Below the pieces are notes generated by a model that was given only the letters and a program-made list of their open reading frames with translations, was not told where the DNA came from and ran no database searches. The translations under genes were made by a program, and so were the position numbers. A stretch of 64,000 bases of DNA from an uncultured Clostridia bacterium. Its GTDB lineage: Bacteria > Bacillota > Clostridia > Christensenellales > Aristaeellaceae. Shown here piece after piece: positions 25,077 to 34,838 of the stretch. Where the stretch lies: NCBI GenBank assembly GCA_937886445.1, contig CALGBY010000062.1:6745-70744 (forward strand), written 5' to 3'. Numbering within the stretch: position 1 is the stretch's first letter; each line of letters starts with the position of its first letter.

Positions 25077-27023
25077 TTGCTGCATAAGAACCGGAAAAGG
25101 ATCACCCACATCATTCAGTCACGGCTTTTGATCATTATGCTCGTGGCATTTCTTGTCAGCGCTCTTTTCATCTGGTTTTTTGAAACTTCACTTTGCAAGC
25201 GGAACGCGGCGCGTGTACTGCTGCAAAACCTTTCGGATGTTTCTCAGGATGTTTCCGATTCCGTTGACAACGGTCTTCTGGCAAAAACAATAACGATCAC
25301 GGCCGATCTCAGCTCGACGCTCAACGATATGCTGAGCAGAGTCAAAAACGCCGATTTTCAGGCAAGTGACATATTAACAGACGAATATCCCATTGATATA
25401 GCGTCTCTTCAAAGCCCTGTCGATATGATCCCTCATATTTTTGTCATGGATTCTGAATTTCTGAGATCATACGCGGCATCATACGGTGCTACGGAAATCA
25501 GCTATATCGACCCGAACGGGATCATTACTGCCTCATCCAATCCGGAATTTATCGGTTTTGACATGCACAGCGGAGAACAATCGCGTGAGTTCCTCTGCCT
25601 TTTGGACGGAAGCCGGGATACCTTTATTCAGGAATACCGCAGTATTGCAGCCGATCCGACCCAATTCAGGCAGTTTGCCGGAGCGGCCGCGGATTTCGGC
25701 GGGTTCTTCCAGATCAGCTACGATGAGGAAACGCTGGAGGGAGATATCGCCGTACTCGCGGAAAATGTCACCGCGAACCGGCATGTCGGTGAAACCGGCG
25801 GGATGATCATATTTAACTACTTCAGCAAAATGGTATCCCTGCCGAAATCGCTTTCCGGCGAGGTATTCACTCCGGATGATCTTGGGATCACCGCGCATCC
25901 AAAGGGAATGATCTATCCGCATACGATCAAGGACACAGAATGCTATTGCCTGTATGATATTATCGACGGTTATCGTGTATTCGGATATATGCCTATCGCC
26001 GAAACGCTGAATTCGCGTAATGTTTCGGTAAAAATGCTTTCTGTCGCGGTAGCAGTCACACTGATCTGCGTCCTGTTCATGGTTTACCGCCTTCTCAGCA
26101 AAGTAGTGATCAAAAACCTGAGCAAGGTAAACGCCTCCCTTTCCAAGATCGCCGACGGTGATCTCAGCGAAGCGGTCAATGTAAGAGAAAACAGAGAGTT
26201 TGATTCTCTCAGTACCGATATCAACGCAACTGTTGACACCCTGAAACGCTATATATCCGATGCCGAAAAGCGTATTGACGCGGAGCTGGCGCTGGCGAAA
26301 GCTATTCAGCACAGCGCCCTTCCCTATGTTTTCCCGCCCTTCCCGGACAGAAAGGATTTTGACATCTGGGCAGATATGTTCACAGCAAAGGAAGTCGGCG
26401 GAGATTTTTACGATTTCTTCTTTGCCGGCCCCTCTGTATTGGCCTTCCTGATCGCCGATGTATCCGGTAAGGGTATTCCTGCGGCAATGTTCATGATGCG
26501 GGCAAAAACACTGATCAAATCCTACGCCGAAAGCGGATTGCCTCTTGCTGAAGTGATCTCCACCGTAAACCGCAAGCTATGTGAAGGCAATGATACAGAA
26601 CAATTCGTTACGGCATGGATCGGCTTTCTTGATACAAAAACAGGCGAAGTGGAGTTCATCAACGCCGGCCACAATCCCCCTCTCCTCTGTTCTCACGGGA
26701 ATGTATCATGGCTTCGTACAAAGCCGGGTCTGGTGCTTGCGGCTTTCGACAGCGTCCGCTATAAAAGCGGCTCATTTCATATGGATCCGGGCGATACGCT
26801 CTTTCTCTACACAGACGGTGTAACGGAGGCATGTGACGCAAACGACACGCTCTTTGGCGAGGAAAGGCTCTATCGATCCCTGTGTGATCTTAAGGACGCC
26901 GCACCTGAAGAAATATGCGGACGGATCAAAAAGGATGTGGACGCATTTGCCTCAAACAGGGTCCAGTTTGATGATATTACGATGCTTTGCCTGAAGTACA
27001 TAGGAGGCACTGATCATGAATGA
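25077..27023 (+). CDS. Membrane sensor PP2C phosphatase (RsbU/SpoIIE type)
   Basis: A 648-residue signalling protein. Order: transmembrane helix (about 17-37), external sensor region (about 38-315), second helix (about 318-338), HAMP linker (about 340-395) and a C-terminal SpoIIE/RsbU phosphatase domain with its metal-binding residues in GGDFYDFF (about 440), ADVSGKG (about 460) and LYTDGVTEA (about 577). It would respond to an outside signal by dephosphorylating an anti-anti-sigma factor. The start is a TTG with GAGGGAAA upstream, because the first ATG in frame is inside the first helix. The stop overlaps the RsbW-type gene by eight bases. Confidence 0.85.
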   Translation: MLHKNRKRITHIIQSRLLIIMLVAFLVSALFIWFFETSLCKRNAARVLLQNLSDVSQDVSDSVDNGLLAKTITITADLSSTLNDMLSRVKNADFQASDILTDEYPIDIASLQSPVDMIPHIFVMDSEFLRSYAASYGATEISYIDPNGIITASSNPEFIGFDMHSGEQSREFLCLLDGSRDTFIQEYRSIAADPTQFRQFAGAAADFGGFFQISYDEETLEGDIAVLAENVTANRHVGETGGMIIFNYFSKMVSLPKSLSGEVFTPDDLGITAHPKGMIYPHTIKDTECYCLYDIIDGYRVFGYMPIAETLNSRNVSVKMLSVAVAVTLICVLFMVYRLLSKVVIKNLSKVNASLSKIADGDLSEAVNVRENREFDSLSTDINATVDTLKRYISDAEKRIDAELALAKAIQHSALPYVFPPFPDRKDFDIWADMFTAKEVGGDFYDFFFAGPSVLAFLIADVSGKGIPAAMFMMRAKTLIKSYAESGLPLAEVISTVNRKLCEGNDTEQFVTAWIGFLDTKTGEVEFINAGHNPPLLCSHGNVSWLRTKPGLVLAAFDSVRYKSGSFHMDPGDTLFLYTDGVTEACDANDTLFGEERLYRSLCDLKDAAPEEICGRIKKDVDAFASNRVQFDDITMLCLKYIGGTDHE

Positions 27024-27426
27024 GATCGTTGTTGACGCGGTAAGAGAAAACCTGACCAGGGTAACAGAGTTTATCAACGCCTTATTGCGGGAATATGATT
27101 GCCCGGAACGGGCAATGTTCCAGATCGATCTTGCCGTTGATGAAATATTCACCAACATCTCTGATTACGCCTATCAAAACGGGATCGGCACCGCCACTGT
27201 ACAGGTCGAGATCCTGAAAGAGCCGCTCGGCGCAGCCATCACATTTCTTGACAACGGTACACCGTATAATCCGCTTCTAAAGGATGACCCGGACATTACC
27301 TCCTCCGCGGAAAAAAGGCCGATCGGCGGTCTCGGGATCTATCTGGTCAAAAAAACAATGGATTGTGTCACATATGAATATAAGGACGGCAAGAATATCC
27401 TTACGGTAACTAAAAGCATCGTGTAA
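27016..27426 (+). CDS. Anti-sigma regulatory kinase, RsbW/SpoIIAB type
   Basis: A 136-residue GHKL ATPase: N-box VDEIFTNISDYA at 41-52, G1 FLDNGTPYNP at 77-86 and G2 GGLGIYLV at 104-111. Such proteins either bind a sigma factor or phosphorylate a STAS-domain protein. It overlaps the phosphatase gene, so they form a pair, but neither a STAS protein nor a sigma factor is encoded nearby; the partners must be elsewhere. Confidence 0.85.
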   Translation: MNEIVVDAVRENLTRVTEFINALLREYDCPERAMFQIDLAVDEIFTNISDYAYQNGIGTATVQVEILKEPLGAAITFLDNGTPYNPLLKDDPDITSSAEKRPIGGLGIYLVKKTMDCVTYEYKDGKNILTVTKSIV

Positions 27427-27485
27427 AAAACAGCGGTGTGTGCACCCCGGTTCCGTTACCGGGTACACATACCGCTGTTTTTGTA
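27425..27485. terminator. Strong bidirectional terminator between the RsbW and ftsY genes
   Basis: Long stem AAACAGCGGTGTGTGCACCCCGG paired with CCGGGTACACATACCGCTGTTT (minor mismatches) and an eight-base loop, flanked by A and T runs. Confidence 0.85.
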
Positions 27486-27493
27486 TCACTTTT

Positions 27494-28390
27494 TCAGAAA
27501 AGTGCCTCAATGAATTCTTCGGGATTAAAGGATTGCAGATCGTCGATCCCTTCTCCTACGCCGACATACCACACCGGTACATTCAGCTCTTTTCTGATCG
27601 CGATCGCGATACCGCCCTTGGCTGTACCGTCCAGCTTGGTCAGTATAATGCCGCCGATCTCAGCCGCTTCCTTGAAAACCTTCGCCTGCTGCAGACCGTT
27701 CTGTCCTGTCGTCGCGTCAAGGACCAGCATACAGCGTACCTCAGCCTCGGGATATTCTCTGGCGATCACACGGCGCATCTTGGAAAGCTCATCCATCAGG
27801 TTCTTTTTGTTGTGCAGTCTTCCTGCCGTATCCACGATCAGCAGGTCTGTCTTGCGGGCCTTGGCGGATTGTACAGCGTCATACACCACAGCAGCGGGGT
27901 CCGCCCCGTCTCCCTGGCTGATCAGAGGCACGCCTGCCCGCTCGGCCCATACCGCCAGCTGCTCATCAGCCGCGGCACGGAATGTATCACCGGCGGCAAG
28001 GATCACGCTGCGGCCGATCTCCTGAAAGCGCAAAGCCAGTTTACCGATGGTGGTCGTTTTCCCGACACCGTTCACACCCACTACAAACATGACCATGGGG
28101 AACTTGAGCGGCGGGCGCGGCAAACTCATTTCTTCGATCATAATGCTCTTGAGCGCGGCTTTGGCATCCGCTGCAAGCTTGATGCCTTTTTCCCTTACCT
28201 GCTGCTTCAGCTTGTCGATAATATCTTCTGTTGCCGCAACGCCTACATCCGCAAGCAGGAGGATATCCGTCAGCTCCTCATAAAAATCATCGTCGATCTT
28301 CTGGGTGTTTTCTACCAGATCCTCGACCTTTTCGGTCATATTCTTGCGGGTCTTGAAAAGTCCTTCTTTCAGTTTCTGAAAAAATCCCAT
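27494..28390 (-). CDS. ftsY: Signal recognition particle receptor FtsY
   Basis: A 298-residue SRP GTPase, short because it lacks the acidic A domain, as in many Gram-positive bacteria. The NG domain has G1 GVNGVGKTT at 105-113, AGDTFRAAADEQL, the DTAGRLHNKKNLMDEL segment and TKLDGTAKGG. It receives ribosome-SRP complexes at the membrane. GGAGGTAAGT lies directly before the ATG. It is the last gene of the plsX-acpP-rnc-smc-ftsY cluster, 12 bases after smc. Confidence 0.96.
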   Translation of the reverse strand: MGFFQKLKEGLFKTRKNMTEKVEDLVENTQKIDDDFYEELTDILLLADVGVAATEDIIDKLKQQVREKGIKLAADAKAALKSIMIEEMSLPRPPLKFPMVMFVVGVNGVGKTTTIGKLALRFQEIGRSVILAAGDTFRAAADEQLAVWAERAGVPLISQGDGADPAAVVYDAVQSAKARKTDLLIVDTAGRLHNKKNLMDELSKMRRVIAREYPEAEVRCMLVLDATTGQNGLQQAKVFKEAAEIGGIILTKLDGTAKGGIAIAIRKELNVPVWYVGVGEGIDDLQSFNPEEFIEALF

Positions 28391-28402
28391 ACTTACCTCC
28401 GG

Positions 28403-31400
28403 TCACTCATAATCCTTCAGGTCAACGGAAACCATGCGGCTAACGCCCTTTTCCTGCATAGCCACACCGTACAGCCCGTCGCAGCGTTCCATCGTTCCTT
28501 TTCTGTGCGTTACGACAACAAACTGTGTATCCTTTGCATATTCGGAAAGATAATCGGCGAAATACCCGATATTTGCCTCATCCAGTGCGGCTTCGATTTC
28601 ATCCAGAATACAGAACGGAGTCGGTTTCAGCTTCAGCATGGCAAACAGGATCGCGATCGCCGTCAACGCGCGTTCTCCGCCGGAAAGAAGGCTGAGCAAC
28701 TGCAGTTTCTTTCCGGGCGGCTGGGCAATGATCTCTATTCCGCAGTTCAATGCGTCATTCGGGTCTCCGAGGCGAAGTTCAGCCTGGCCGCCTCCGAACA
28801 GGCGGGTGAATGTCTCTCTGAAATATCCCTGCAGCTTTGCAAATTCGTCCACAAACTGTCTTTCCATCTGCCCGAGCAGACGGGCGATCAGGCTTTCAAG
28901 ATCGCTCTTGGCTTTGAGAAGATCCTCCCTGTTTGCGTTCATCTCATCATAACGCTGCTTGGTATCGGCATATTCCTCAATGGCGCCCACATTCACAGGG
29001 CCCATTTCTCTGATACGGCTGCGGTATCCTGCCGCTTCCTTTTCACTTTCGGAAAGGTTGAAACCTTCCGTCTGTCTGTATTCCTCGGCTCCCGCATATG
29101 TCAGCTCATAGGTGTTGAAGATGCGGTCACACATCGTTTTCAATTCACCCTCCGCGTTGGAGAGGCTCAGTTCATTACGGTGCAGCCGCTTCTGTTCCTC
29201 ATCATAAAGCCGGTGCGCTTCTTCGCCTGCGTTCACGCACTCGCGCTGCTCATCGCTTTTGCTCTTGCGCGTTGATTCCAGTCTGTCGACTTCAAGCGCC
29301 TTGGTCCTGACAGAAGCCAGTACATCCTCCTCGTACTCGCTCTGACCCTCCAGCTTCTTTTCAAGCGCTTCCCTGTGGAGCAGTCTTCCCTGCAGCTGTT
29401 CGCAAAGTTCCTGAATGCGGCGGTCCGCCTTCTCCACATCCTCGTCCCGGCGTTCGCTGTCCCGGCGCAGGATATCAAGGGCATGCTCCAGCTCCGCATA
29501 ATTTTTTAGCGCGCTCTGCGCTTCTTCACGCAGCCGTTCCGTTTTTTCACGGGCGTCTTTCAGCACAAGCTGCAGATACTCTGTTTTTTCATCCATCGCG
29601 CTGCGGTCGATATCTACATTCCGGCTCTCGCTTTCGGCTTCTTTCAGATCCTCCGTCAGCTCGGCGATGCTCTCATTCAGCTGTGTTCTCGCCTGTTCGG
29701 TTTGTCTGATCCTCTCGGTATGAGCATTCAGCTCCGCCGTTGCATTAAAAAGCCTCTCCTGCTCACGGGCCGCCGCGATCTCTTCCTGACGCACGGCTTC
29801 GTCGCTTTCCGCCCTGATGCGCGTCAGTTCCTCCCTTTCGGCCAAGATCTTCTGGAACCGGTCCTGAAGCTGTTTCAGCGCCGTCTCCTGGTTTATAACA
29901 CTTTCACGCAGTTCCTCTGTCTCGCGTTCTCTTGAAAGAAGGCTTACCGCTTTACTGGTTGCCGTACCGCCGGTCATGGATCCGCCGGAATGCATTACAT
30001 CGCCCTCCAGCGTAACCAACCTGAACGAATGTCTTCCGGCGCGCATGATCGCGATCCCGCTGTCAAGATCCTTCGCGATCACAGTCCGTCCGAGAAGATT
30101 TTCAATGATCCCCCTGAACTTTTCGTCAAACTCGATCAGTTCACTGGCCACACCAAGGCAGCCCGGCATATTGAGAAGGCGTCTTTCCTCATTCGTCAAT
30201 ACCCTGCCGTGCATACTCGCAATGGGAAGGAAGGTGGCTCTGCCCAGCTTATTCAGGCGCAGATAATCGATCATCCTTTTCGCAGCTTCTTCATCACGGG
30301 TAACGATATTCTGAAGTGCCGCGCCAAGCACCATATCGATCGCGGTCTCCATTTCACGCGGCACCTTGATCAGCCTTGCCACAGCTCCGTATACCGCCGG
30401 ATCATTTTCAGCAAACTTCAGTGCTTTTCGAACCGCTCCGGAATAACCTTCCATTTCACGGTTCATTTCCTCCATCAGATGCAGGCGGCTTTTATCTCCC
30501 TGAAGCGTTGCGTTTTTCTTCTGAGCCTCGTCACGGATCTCTCTTGCTTCATCTACCGCGAGGCGCAGATGTCCCTCGGCTCTAGCGGCTTCCTCTCTCA
30601 GCTTCAGAAGCTCGGCGTCAACGGCTTCCTTTTGCCCTTTAGCCTTCTGAAGGTTTTCATCCAGCTCGTCTTTCTCCTTCAGAAGCTGTAACATACCGTT
30701 TTCTATTTCCTGCAGGCGTACTTTCATCTGTTCACACATAGCCTGCTTTCTGGCCTGCTGATTTTTCGCCTCGCTCATACGGTTCACGAAGTTCAGGATA
30801 TCAGCCTTATGTTCATCCAGAGCGCGTTCCTTCTGTTCGGCGTCCGCGATCGCTTCATCCAGCCGTGCCTGCCTGCTTTTTACTTCAGCCTCAGCGCTCT
30901 CCAACGCGGAGCGGCTTTTTTCCGTATCTTTTGTTCCTTTTTCGTAAAGCTGCGCCAGTTCTTCCCTGTGTTTACGCTGTGTCTCCAGCTCGGTTTCGCA
31001 GTTTGTGATCTGCTCCTTTTCCTGGTCCAGCTGCTGCGCGGTCAGTTCTCTCGCGCTCTTTGCAGCGTGATACACATCATTTTCGGAAAGATGAGCCGCG
31101 CGCGCGACAGCCAGCTCTTCTTCCAGAATACGGATCGCTTCATCCAGCTCTTCCCTGCGCGCGCCGATCTCGTTTATGCTCGCTTCACGGTTCAGAATAA
31201 CATCGTTCAAACCATCTACTGTCTGCTGCAAAGCGGCAATGCGTTCCTTCAGTTTGTCATGACGCAGCAGAAAAACATTCAGTTCCAGATACTTCAGCTT
31301 TTCCGCTATTTCAAGATATTCCTTCGCGGTCTCCGCCTGTCTGCTGAGCGGCTCGATACGGTTTTCCAGTTCTTCAAGAATATCATTTGCCCTGTCCAGA

Positions 31401-31960
31401 TTATCAACTGTTCTGGCAAGCTTCCTCTCGGCTTCCTCCTTGCGAACGCGGTATGTCATCACACCCGCCGCTTCTTCAAAGATCTGCCTTCTGTCCTCAC
31501 TTTTTACGGAAAGGATCTCATCGATCCTTCCCTGCCCGATCAGTGAATAGCCTTCTCTGCCGATACCGGTATCACGAAAAAGCTCAAGTATATCCTTGAG
31601 ACGGCAGGCGGTCCTGTTCAGATAGTACTCACTGTCTCCGCTGCGGTAGACCCGGCGTGTAACAGATACCTCAGCATAGCTGCTTTTCAGAGCGCCGTCC
31701 TCATTGTCAAAGGTAAGCGTGACCTCACAGTAGCCTGCCGCCTTGCGTTTTTCGGTGCCGTTGAAGATGACATCCTCCATCTTCGCCCCGCGAAGCACCC
31801 TCGCGCTCTGTTCTCCGAGCACCCAGCGCACCGCGTCACCTATATTGCTCTTTCCGGAGCCGTTCGGTCCCACGATTCCCGTGATCCCCTGGTCAAAAAC
31901 GATCTCCGTTCTGTCCGCAAAGGATTTGAAGCCATGGATCTCAAGCTTTTTTAGCTTCAT
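28403..31960 (-). CDS. smc: Chromosome segregation protein SMC
   Basis: An 1185-residue SMC ATPase, the normal length. N-terminal Walker A GPNGSGKS is at 31-38, two long coiled-coil arms flank a hinge at about 510-670 (GCLGVASELIEF, MHSGGSMTGG), and the C-terminal head has LLSGGERALTAIA and the Walker B FCILDEIEAALD. It compacts and separates sister chromosomes with ScpA and ScpB (not in the window). Its ATG with GGAGG lies inside the end of rnc (20-base overlap). Confidence 0.97.
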   Translation of the reverse strand: MKLKKLEIHGFKSFADRTEIVFDQGITGIVGPNGSGKSNIGDAVRWVLGEQSARVLRGAKMEDVIFNGTEKRKAAGYCEVTLTFDNEDGALKSSYAEVSVTRRVYRSGDSEYYLNRTACRLKDILELFRDTGIGREGYSLIGQGRIDEILSVKSEDRRQIFEEAAGVMTYRVRKEEAERKLARTVDNLDRANDILEELENRIEPLSRQAETAKEYLEIAEKLKYLELNVFLLRHDKLKERIAALQQTVDGLNDVILNREASINEIGARREELDEAIRILEEELAVARAAHLSENDVYHAAKSARELTAQQLDQEKEQITNCETELETQRKHREELAQLYEKGTKDTEKSRSALESAEAEVKSRQARLDEAIADAEQKERALDEHKADILNFVNRMSEAKNQQARKQAMCEQMKVRLQEIENGMLQLLKEKDELDENLQKAKGQKEAVDAELLKLREEAARAEGHLRLAVDEAREIRDEAQKKNATLQGDKSRLHLMEEMNREMEGYSGAVRKALKFAENDPAVYGAVARLIKVPREMETAIDMVLGAALQNIVTRDEEAAKRMIDYLRLNKLGRATFLPIASMHGRVLTNEERRLLNMPGCLGVASELIEFDEKFRGIIENLLGRTVIAKDLDSGIAIMRAGRHSFRLVTLEGDVMHSGGSMTGGTATSKAVSLLSRERETEELRESVINQETALKQLQDRFQKILAEREELTRIRAESDEAVRQEEIAAAREQERLFNATAELNAHTERIRQTEQARTQLNESIAELTEDLKEAESESRNVDIDRSAMDEKTEYLQLVLKDAREKTERLREEAQSALKNYAELEHALDILRRDSERRDEDVEKADRRIQELCEQLQGRLLHREALEKKLEGQSEYEEDVLASVRTKALEVDRLESTRKSKSDEQRECVNAGEEAHRLYDEEQKRLHRNELSLSNAEGELKTMCDRIFNTYELTYAGAEEYRQTEGFNLSESEKEAAGYRSRIREMGPVNVGAIEEYADTKQRYDEMNANREDLLKAKSDLESLIARLLGQMERQFVDEFAKLQGYFRETFTRLFGGGQAELRLGDPNDALNCGIEIIAQPPGKKLQLLSLLSGGERALTAIAILFAMLKLKPTPFCILDEIEAALDEANIGYFADYLSEYAKDTQFVVVTHRKGTMERCDGLYGVAMQEKGVSRMVSVDLKDYE

Positions 31961-32624
31961 ACTTTTCCTCCGCTTTCAGAATTTTCAATGCCGCTTCCGC
32001 AGCCGCCTGTTCCGCTTTCTTCTTGCCGTTGCCGGTTCCCGTCGCGTATTCCTTATCTTCCACTGTCACCTTTACGGTAAATGTCGGCATATGATCCGGG
32101 CCGCTTTCCCCGCAAAGGATATATTTGGGCTGCGGGCGTCCGCGTTTCTGCAGATATTCCTGCAGAGCGGATTTCGCGTCATTGAACGCTTCCGCTTCGC
32201 TTAACGGCCAGTGCTTTTTCAGCACCAGCATCGCGCTGTCAAAACCTCCGTCAAGATACACGGCTGCAAGCACGGCTTCACAGGCATCACAGAGAACGCT
32301 GTCGTTTTCACGGCCGCCTCCCAGTTCGCAGCCCTTATCCATACGCAAATAAGTGCCAAGGCCTATCCGCCTTGCCACTGCCGCCAATGCGTCCTGACAT
32401 ACGAGGTGCTGACGCAGATTTGTCAGTGCGCCTTCCTGCACCTTTGTGTGTTCATGAAACAGCACATCACTTACAGTAAGCTGAAGCACCGCATCTCCGA
32501 GGAACTCAAGCCGCTGGTTGTTTTTATCTCTGGAACAGGAAGGGTGCGTAAGCGCCCTTTCCAATAAAGAGACGTCCTTAAAGCAATAACCGAGGCTTTT
32601 TTCCAATGTTTCCAATCCGGTCAT
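31941..32624 (-). CDS. rnc: Ribonuclease III
   Basis: A 227-residue double-stranded RNA endonuclease. The catalytic signature NQRLEFLGDAVL is at 36-47, the second acidic cluster is DACEAVLAAVYLDGG, and a double-stranded-RNA-binding domain occupies about 155-225 (SALQEYLQKRGRPQPKY and GTGNGKKKAEQAAAEAAL). It matures rRNA and regulates mRNAs. The gene overlaps smc and follows acpP. Confidence 0.95.
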   Translation of the reverse strand: MTGLETLEKSLGYCFKDVSLLERALTHPSCSRDKNNQRLEFLGDAVLQLTVSDVLFHEHTKVQEGALTNLRQHLVCQDALAAVARRIGLGTYLRMDKGCELGGGRENDSVLCDACEAVLAAVYLDGGFDSAMLVLKKHWPLSEAEAFNDAKSALQEYLQKRGRPQPKYILCGESGPDHMPTFTVKVTVEDKEYATGTGNGKKKAEQAAAEAALKILKAEEKYEAKKA

Positions 32625-32644
32625 TCTGGCCTCTCAGCAGCCGC

Positions 32645-32875
32645 TTACGCGTTTTCCTCGATGTATCTGATCACATCTCCCACAGTCTTCAGCTTTACGA
32701 TGGCGCCGTCGTCCACGGAAATGTCAAACTCGTCTTCCATATCCATGATCATCACCATCACATTCGCGCTGTCAGCCTTCAGGTCTTCCAGAAGGCGCTT
32801 TTCAGGGGTGACCTCATTCTCATTGATCCTCAGCTGCTTTGCGATCATCGAAATCACTTTTTCACCGGTAGTCAT
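32645..32875 (-). CDS. acpP: Acyl carrier protein
   Basis: A 76-residue four-helix acidic protein with the phosphopantetheine serine in LKADSANVM (Ser36). It carries growing fatty acyl chains for membrane lipid synthesis. After the serine, Ala replaces the usual Leu of the DSL motif, a mild oddity. The start at 32875 has AAGGAGG nearby and is two bases from the plsX stop, so the pair is likely co-translated. Confidence 0.93.
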   Translation of the reverse strand: MTTGEKVISMIAKQLRINENEVTPEKRLLEDLKADSANVMVMIMDMEDEFDISVDDGAIVKLKTVGDVIRYIEENA

Positions 32876-32877
32876 GT

Positions 32878-33894
32878 TTATTCCTCCTTGTTTTCGCCTG
32901 TCATAGCGTTTATTCCGTCGCTGATTTTTTTGACGGTCTCGTTTCTCACCATATCCGTGCACTGGCGGATCGCGCAGCTGATCGCATGCGCGTTGCTGGA
33001 ACCGTGCGCCTTGATCACGGCACCGCTTACTCCGAGGAGCGGTGCTCCTCCCACCTCGGAATAATCCAGGCGCTTTTTGACCGCTTTCCAGTTCTTTTTC
33101 GCGATCAGGTAGGAAAGCTTTCCGCGCAGATCCCGCTTCAGTTCCTGCTTGATGATGCCGGTCATCGTCACTACCGCGCCTTCCATGAACTTGAGGAGCA
33201 GATTTCCCGAAAATCCGTCGCATACCGCCACATCGGTGTTTCCTGCGGTAATGTCTCTGCCTTCCACATTGCCGATAAAGTTTATCGGGGCATTCTGCAT
33301 CAGCGGATAGGCTTCCTTTGTAAGCGTGTTGCCCTTAGAATCCTCCGCGCCGATATTGACAAGCCCCACACGCGGCTTTTCGATCCCCATCACGCTCTGC
33401 ATATACACGCTTCCCATGATACCGAACTGCGGCAGATATTCACTTCGGCAATCCGCATTCGCGCCGCAGTCAGTCAGACACACGAAACCTTTTCCCGTAG
33501 GCAGCATGGACGCGATCGCCGGTCTTTCCACGCCGGGAAGCCTTCCCAACCGGAACATACCTCCCGCAAGCAGTGCCCCCGTGGAACCCGCGGAAACAAA
33601 GCCTTCCGCCCTGCCCTCTTTTACGGCCAGCATTCCCTTTACCTGAGCACTGTCTTTTTTCTGCCTTACCGCCATAACAGGAGCATCATGGTTTGTGATC
33701 ACATCATTCAGGTGTTCCACCGTGATCCTGCTTTTTACATCGTCCGCACCGGAAAGCAGCCCGTTGATTTTTTCGCTGTCTCCCGCAAGGATGATCTCCA
33801 GTTCCTGATCCGCACGAAGTGCCTCCAGCGCGCCCGATACATTGCATTCGGGAGCGTTGTCTCCCCCCATCGCGTCCAGATAGATCCGAATCAC
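32878..33894 (-). CDS. plsX: Phosphate acyltransferase PlsX
   Basis: A 338-residue enzyme that makes acyl-phosphate from acyl-ACP for phospholipid synthesis. MIRIYLDAMGGDNAP at the N-terminus, the FVSAGSTGALLAGG strand and the CDGFSGNLLLKFMEG segment are diagnostic. The start is GTG at 33894. It heads the cluster, with a predicted promoter just upstream; there is no rpmF in front, as is often seen in relatives. Confidence 0.95.
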   Translation of the reverse strand: MIRIYLDAMGGDNAPECNVSGALEALRADQELEIILAGDSEKINGLLSGADDVKSRITVEHLNDVITNHDAPVMAVRQKKDSAQVKGMLAVKEGRAEGFVSAGSTGALLAGGMFRLGRLPGVERPAIASMLPTGKGFVCLTDCGANADCRSEYLPQFGIMGSVYMQSVMGIEKPRVGLVNIGAEDSKGNTLTKEAYPLMQNAPINFIGNVEGRDITAGNTDVAVCDGFSGNLLLKFMEGAVVTMTGIIKQELKRDLRGKLSYLIAKKNWKAVKKRLDYSEVGGAPLLGVSGAVIKAHGSSNAHAISCAIRQCTDMVRNETVKKISDGINAMTGENKEE

Positions 33895-33927
33895 AACTAC
33901 CCCGCCTTCCGCGTAATTTACCCGGTT

Positions 33928-33956
33928 AGTTTATCATAAAGTTACGCGGTTTTCAA
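33928..33956 (-). promoter_or_regulatory. Predicted sigma-A promoter of the plsX cluster
   Basis: TTGAAA (33956-33951), 17-base spacer, TAAACT (33933-33928), 34 bases before the plsX GTG. The spacer up to azlC (34166) contains no other element I can support. Confidence 0.6.
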
Positions 33957-34166
33957 TACCCGGTCCCTGTTTTTGTCGGTATTCACAAAGGCGGGAAACG
34001 GAATAAACCATAAAATATTCATATTGATTCCGATACGGCCCGATGGTATCATTACTCAGGCAGTTTCGGACGGATGCTTTACAGAGCATGAATGTTATGC
34101 CGAAAGACCGGCATGCCCAGCCAAATGTTTTCAGCGCCTGTTATACTACAGAAAGGCGGCTTTGAT

Positions 34167-34838
34167 ATGAAAGAAAAACGCAGAAAAGCATTCCGCGCGA
34201 CGCTTCCCGTGATGGGAGGATACCTCGTGCTGGGTGCCGGCTTCGGCATATTGATGAAAGCAAACGGGTACGATGTTCTCTGGTCCACGGCAATGAGCAT
34301 TTTCATTTATGCCGGTTCCATGCAGTATCTCGCTGTAGGTCTGCTTACAGGCGGCGCGTCACTGCTGTCCGTAGCCTTCACCACACTTGCCGTAAACGCC
34401 AGGCATCTCTTTTACGGCCTTTCAATGGCGGATGCCTACCGCAGTGCCGGAAAAAAGCGTGCCTATCTGATTTTCTCGCTTACTGATGAAACCTATTCGC
34501 TTGTCTGCTCCGGCGACAGAGATACGGATGAATGCTTTCTCATTTCTCTTTTCAACCATCTCTGGTGGACGCTCGGAACATTCCTCGGCGCCGTATTTTC
34601 TTCCTTCATCCCGTTTGATACCGCCGGGATCGATTTTGCCCTTACCGCGCTGTTTATCACGGTGGTGATCGATCAACAGCAAAAAACAAAAGATCGTATC
34701 CCGCTGATATGCGGTGCGGCAAGCTCTCTTCTGTTTCTCCTTCTGCTCGGAAAAGACCGCTTTATCATCCCGGCTATGATCCTTATTTTCCTTCTTCTCC
34801 TGATCTATGCGAAAAAAGAGGTGAAAAGCCGTGAATAA
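34167..34838 (+). CDS. azlC: AzlC-family branched-chain amino acid exporter, large subunit
   Basis: A 223-residue membrane protein with the family features GYLVLGAGFGIL, SIFIYAGSMQYLAVGLL and the NARHLFYGL motif. With AzlD it exports branched-chain amino acids. The ATG at 34167 has AAAGGCGG upstream and gives a compact basic lead (MKEKRRK). The next gene overlaps by eight bases. No good promoter was found, only TATACT at 34142-34147. Confidence 0.9.
   Translation: MKEKRRKAFRATLPVMGGYLVLGAGFGILMKANGYDVLWSTAMSIFIYAGSMQYLAVGLLTGGASLLSVAFTTLAVNARHLFYGLSMADAYRSAGKKRAYLIFSLTDETYSLVCSGDRDTDECFLISLFNHLWWTLGTFLGAVFSSFIPFDTAGIDFALTALFITVVIDQQQKTKDRIPLICGAASSLLFLLLLGKDRFIIPAMILIFLLLLIYAKKEVKSRE

Noticed and set aside
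27440..29275. Long plus-strand frame across ftsY and smc
   Set aside because: It crosses two unrelated minus-strand genes with intact motifs; there is no start signal or family match.
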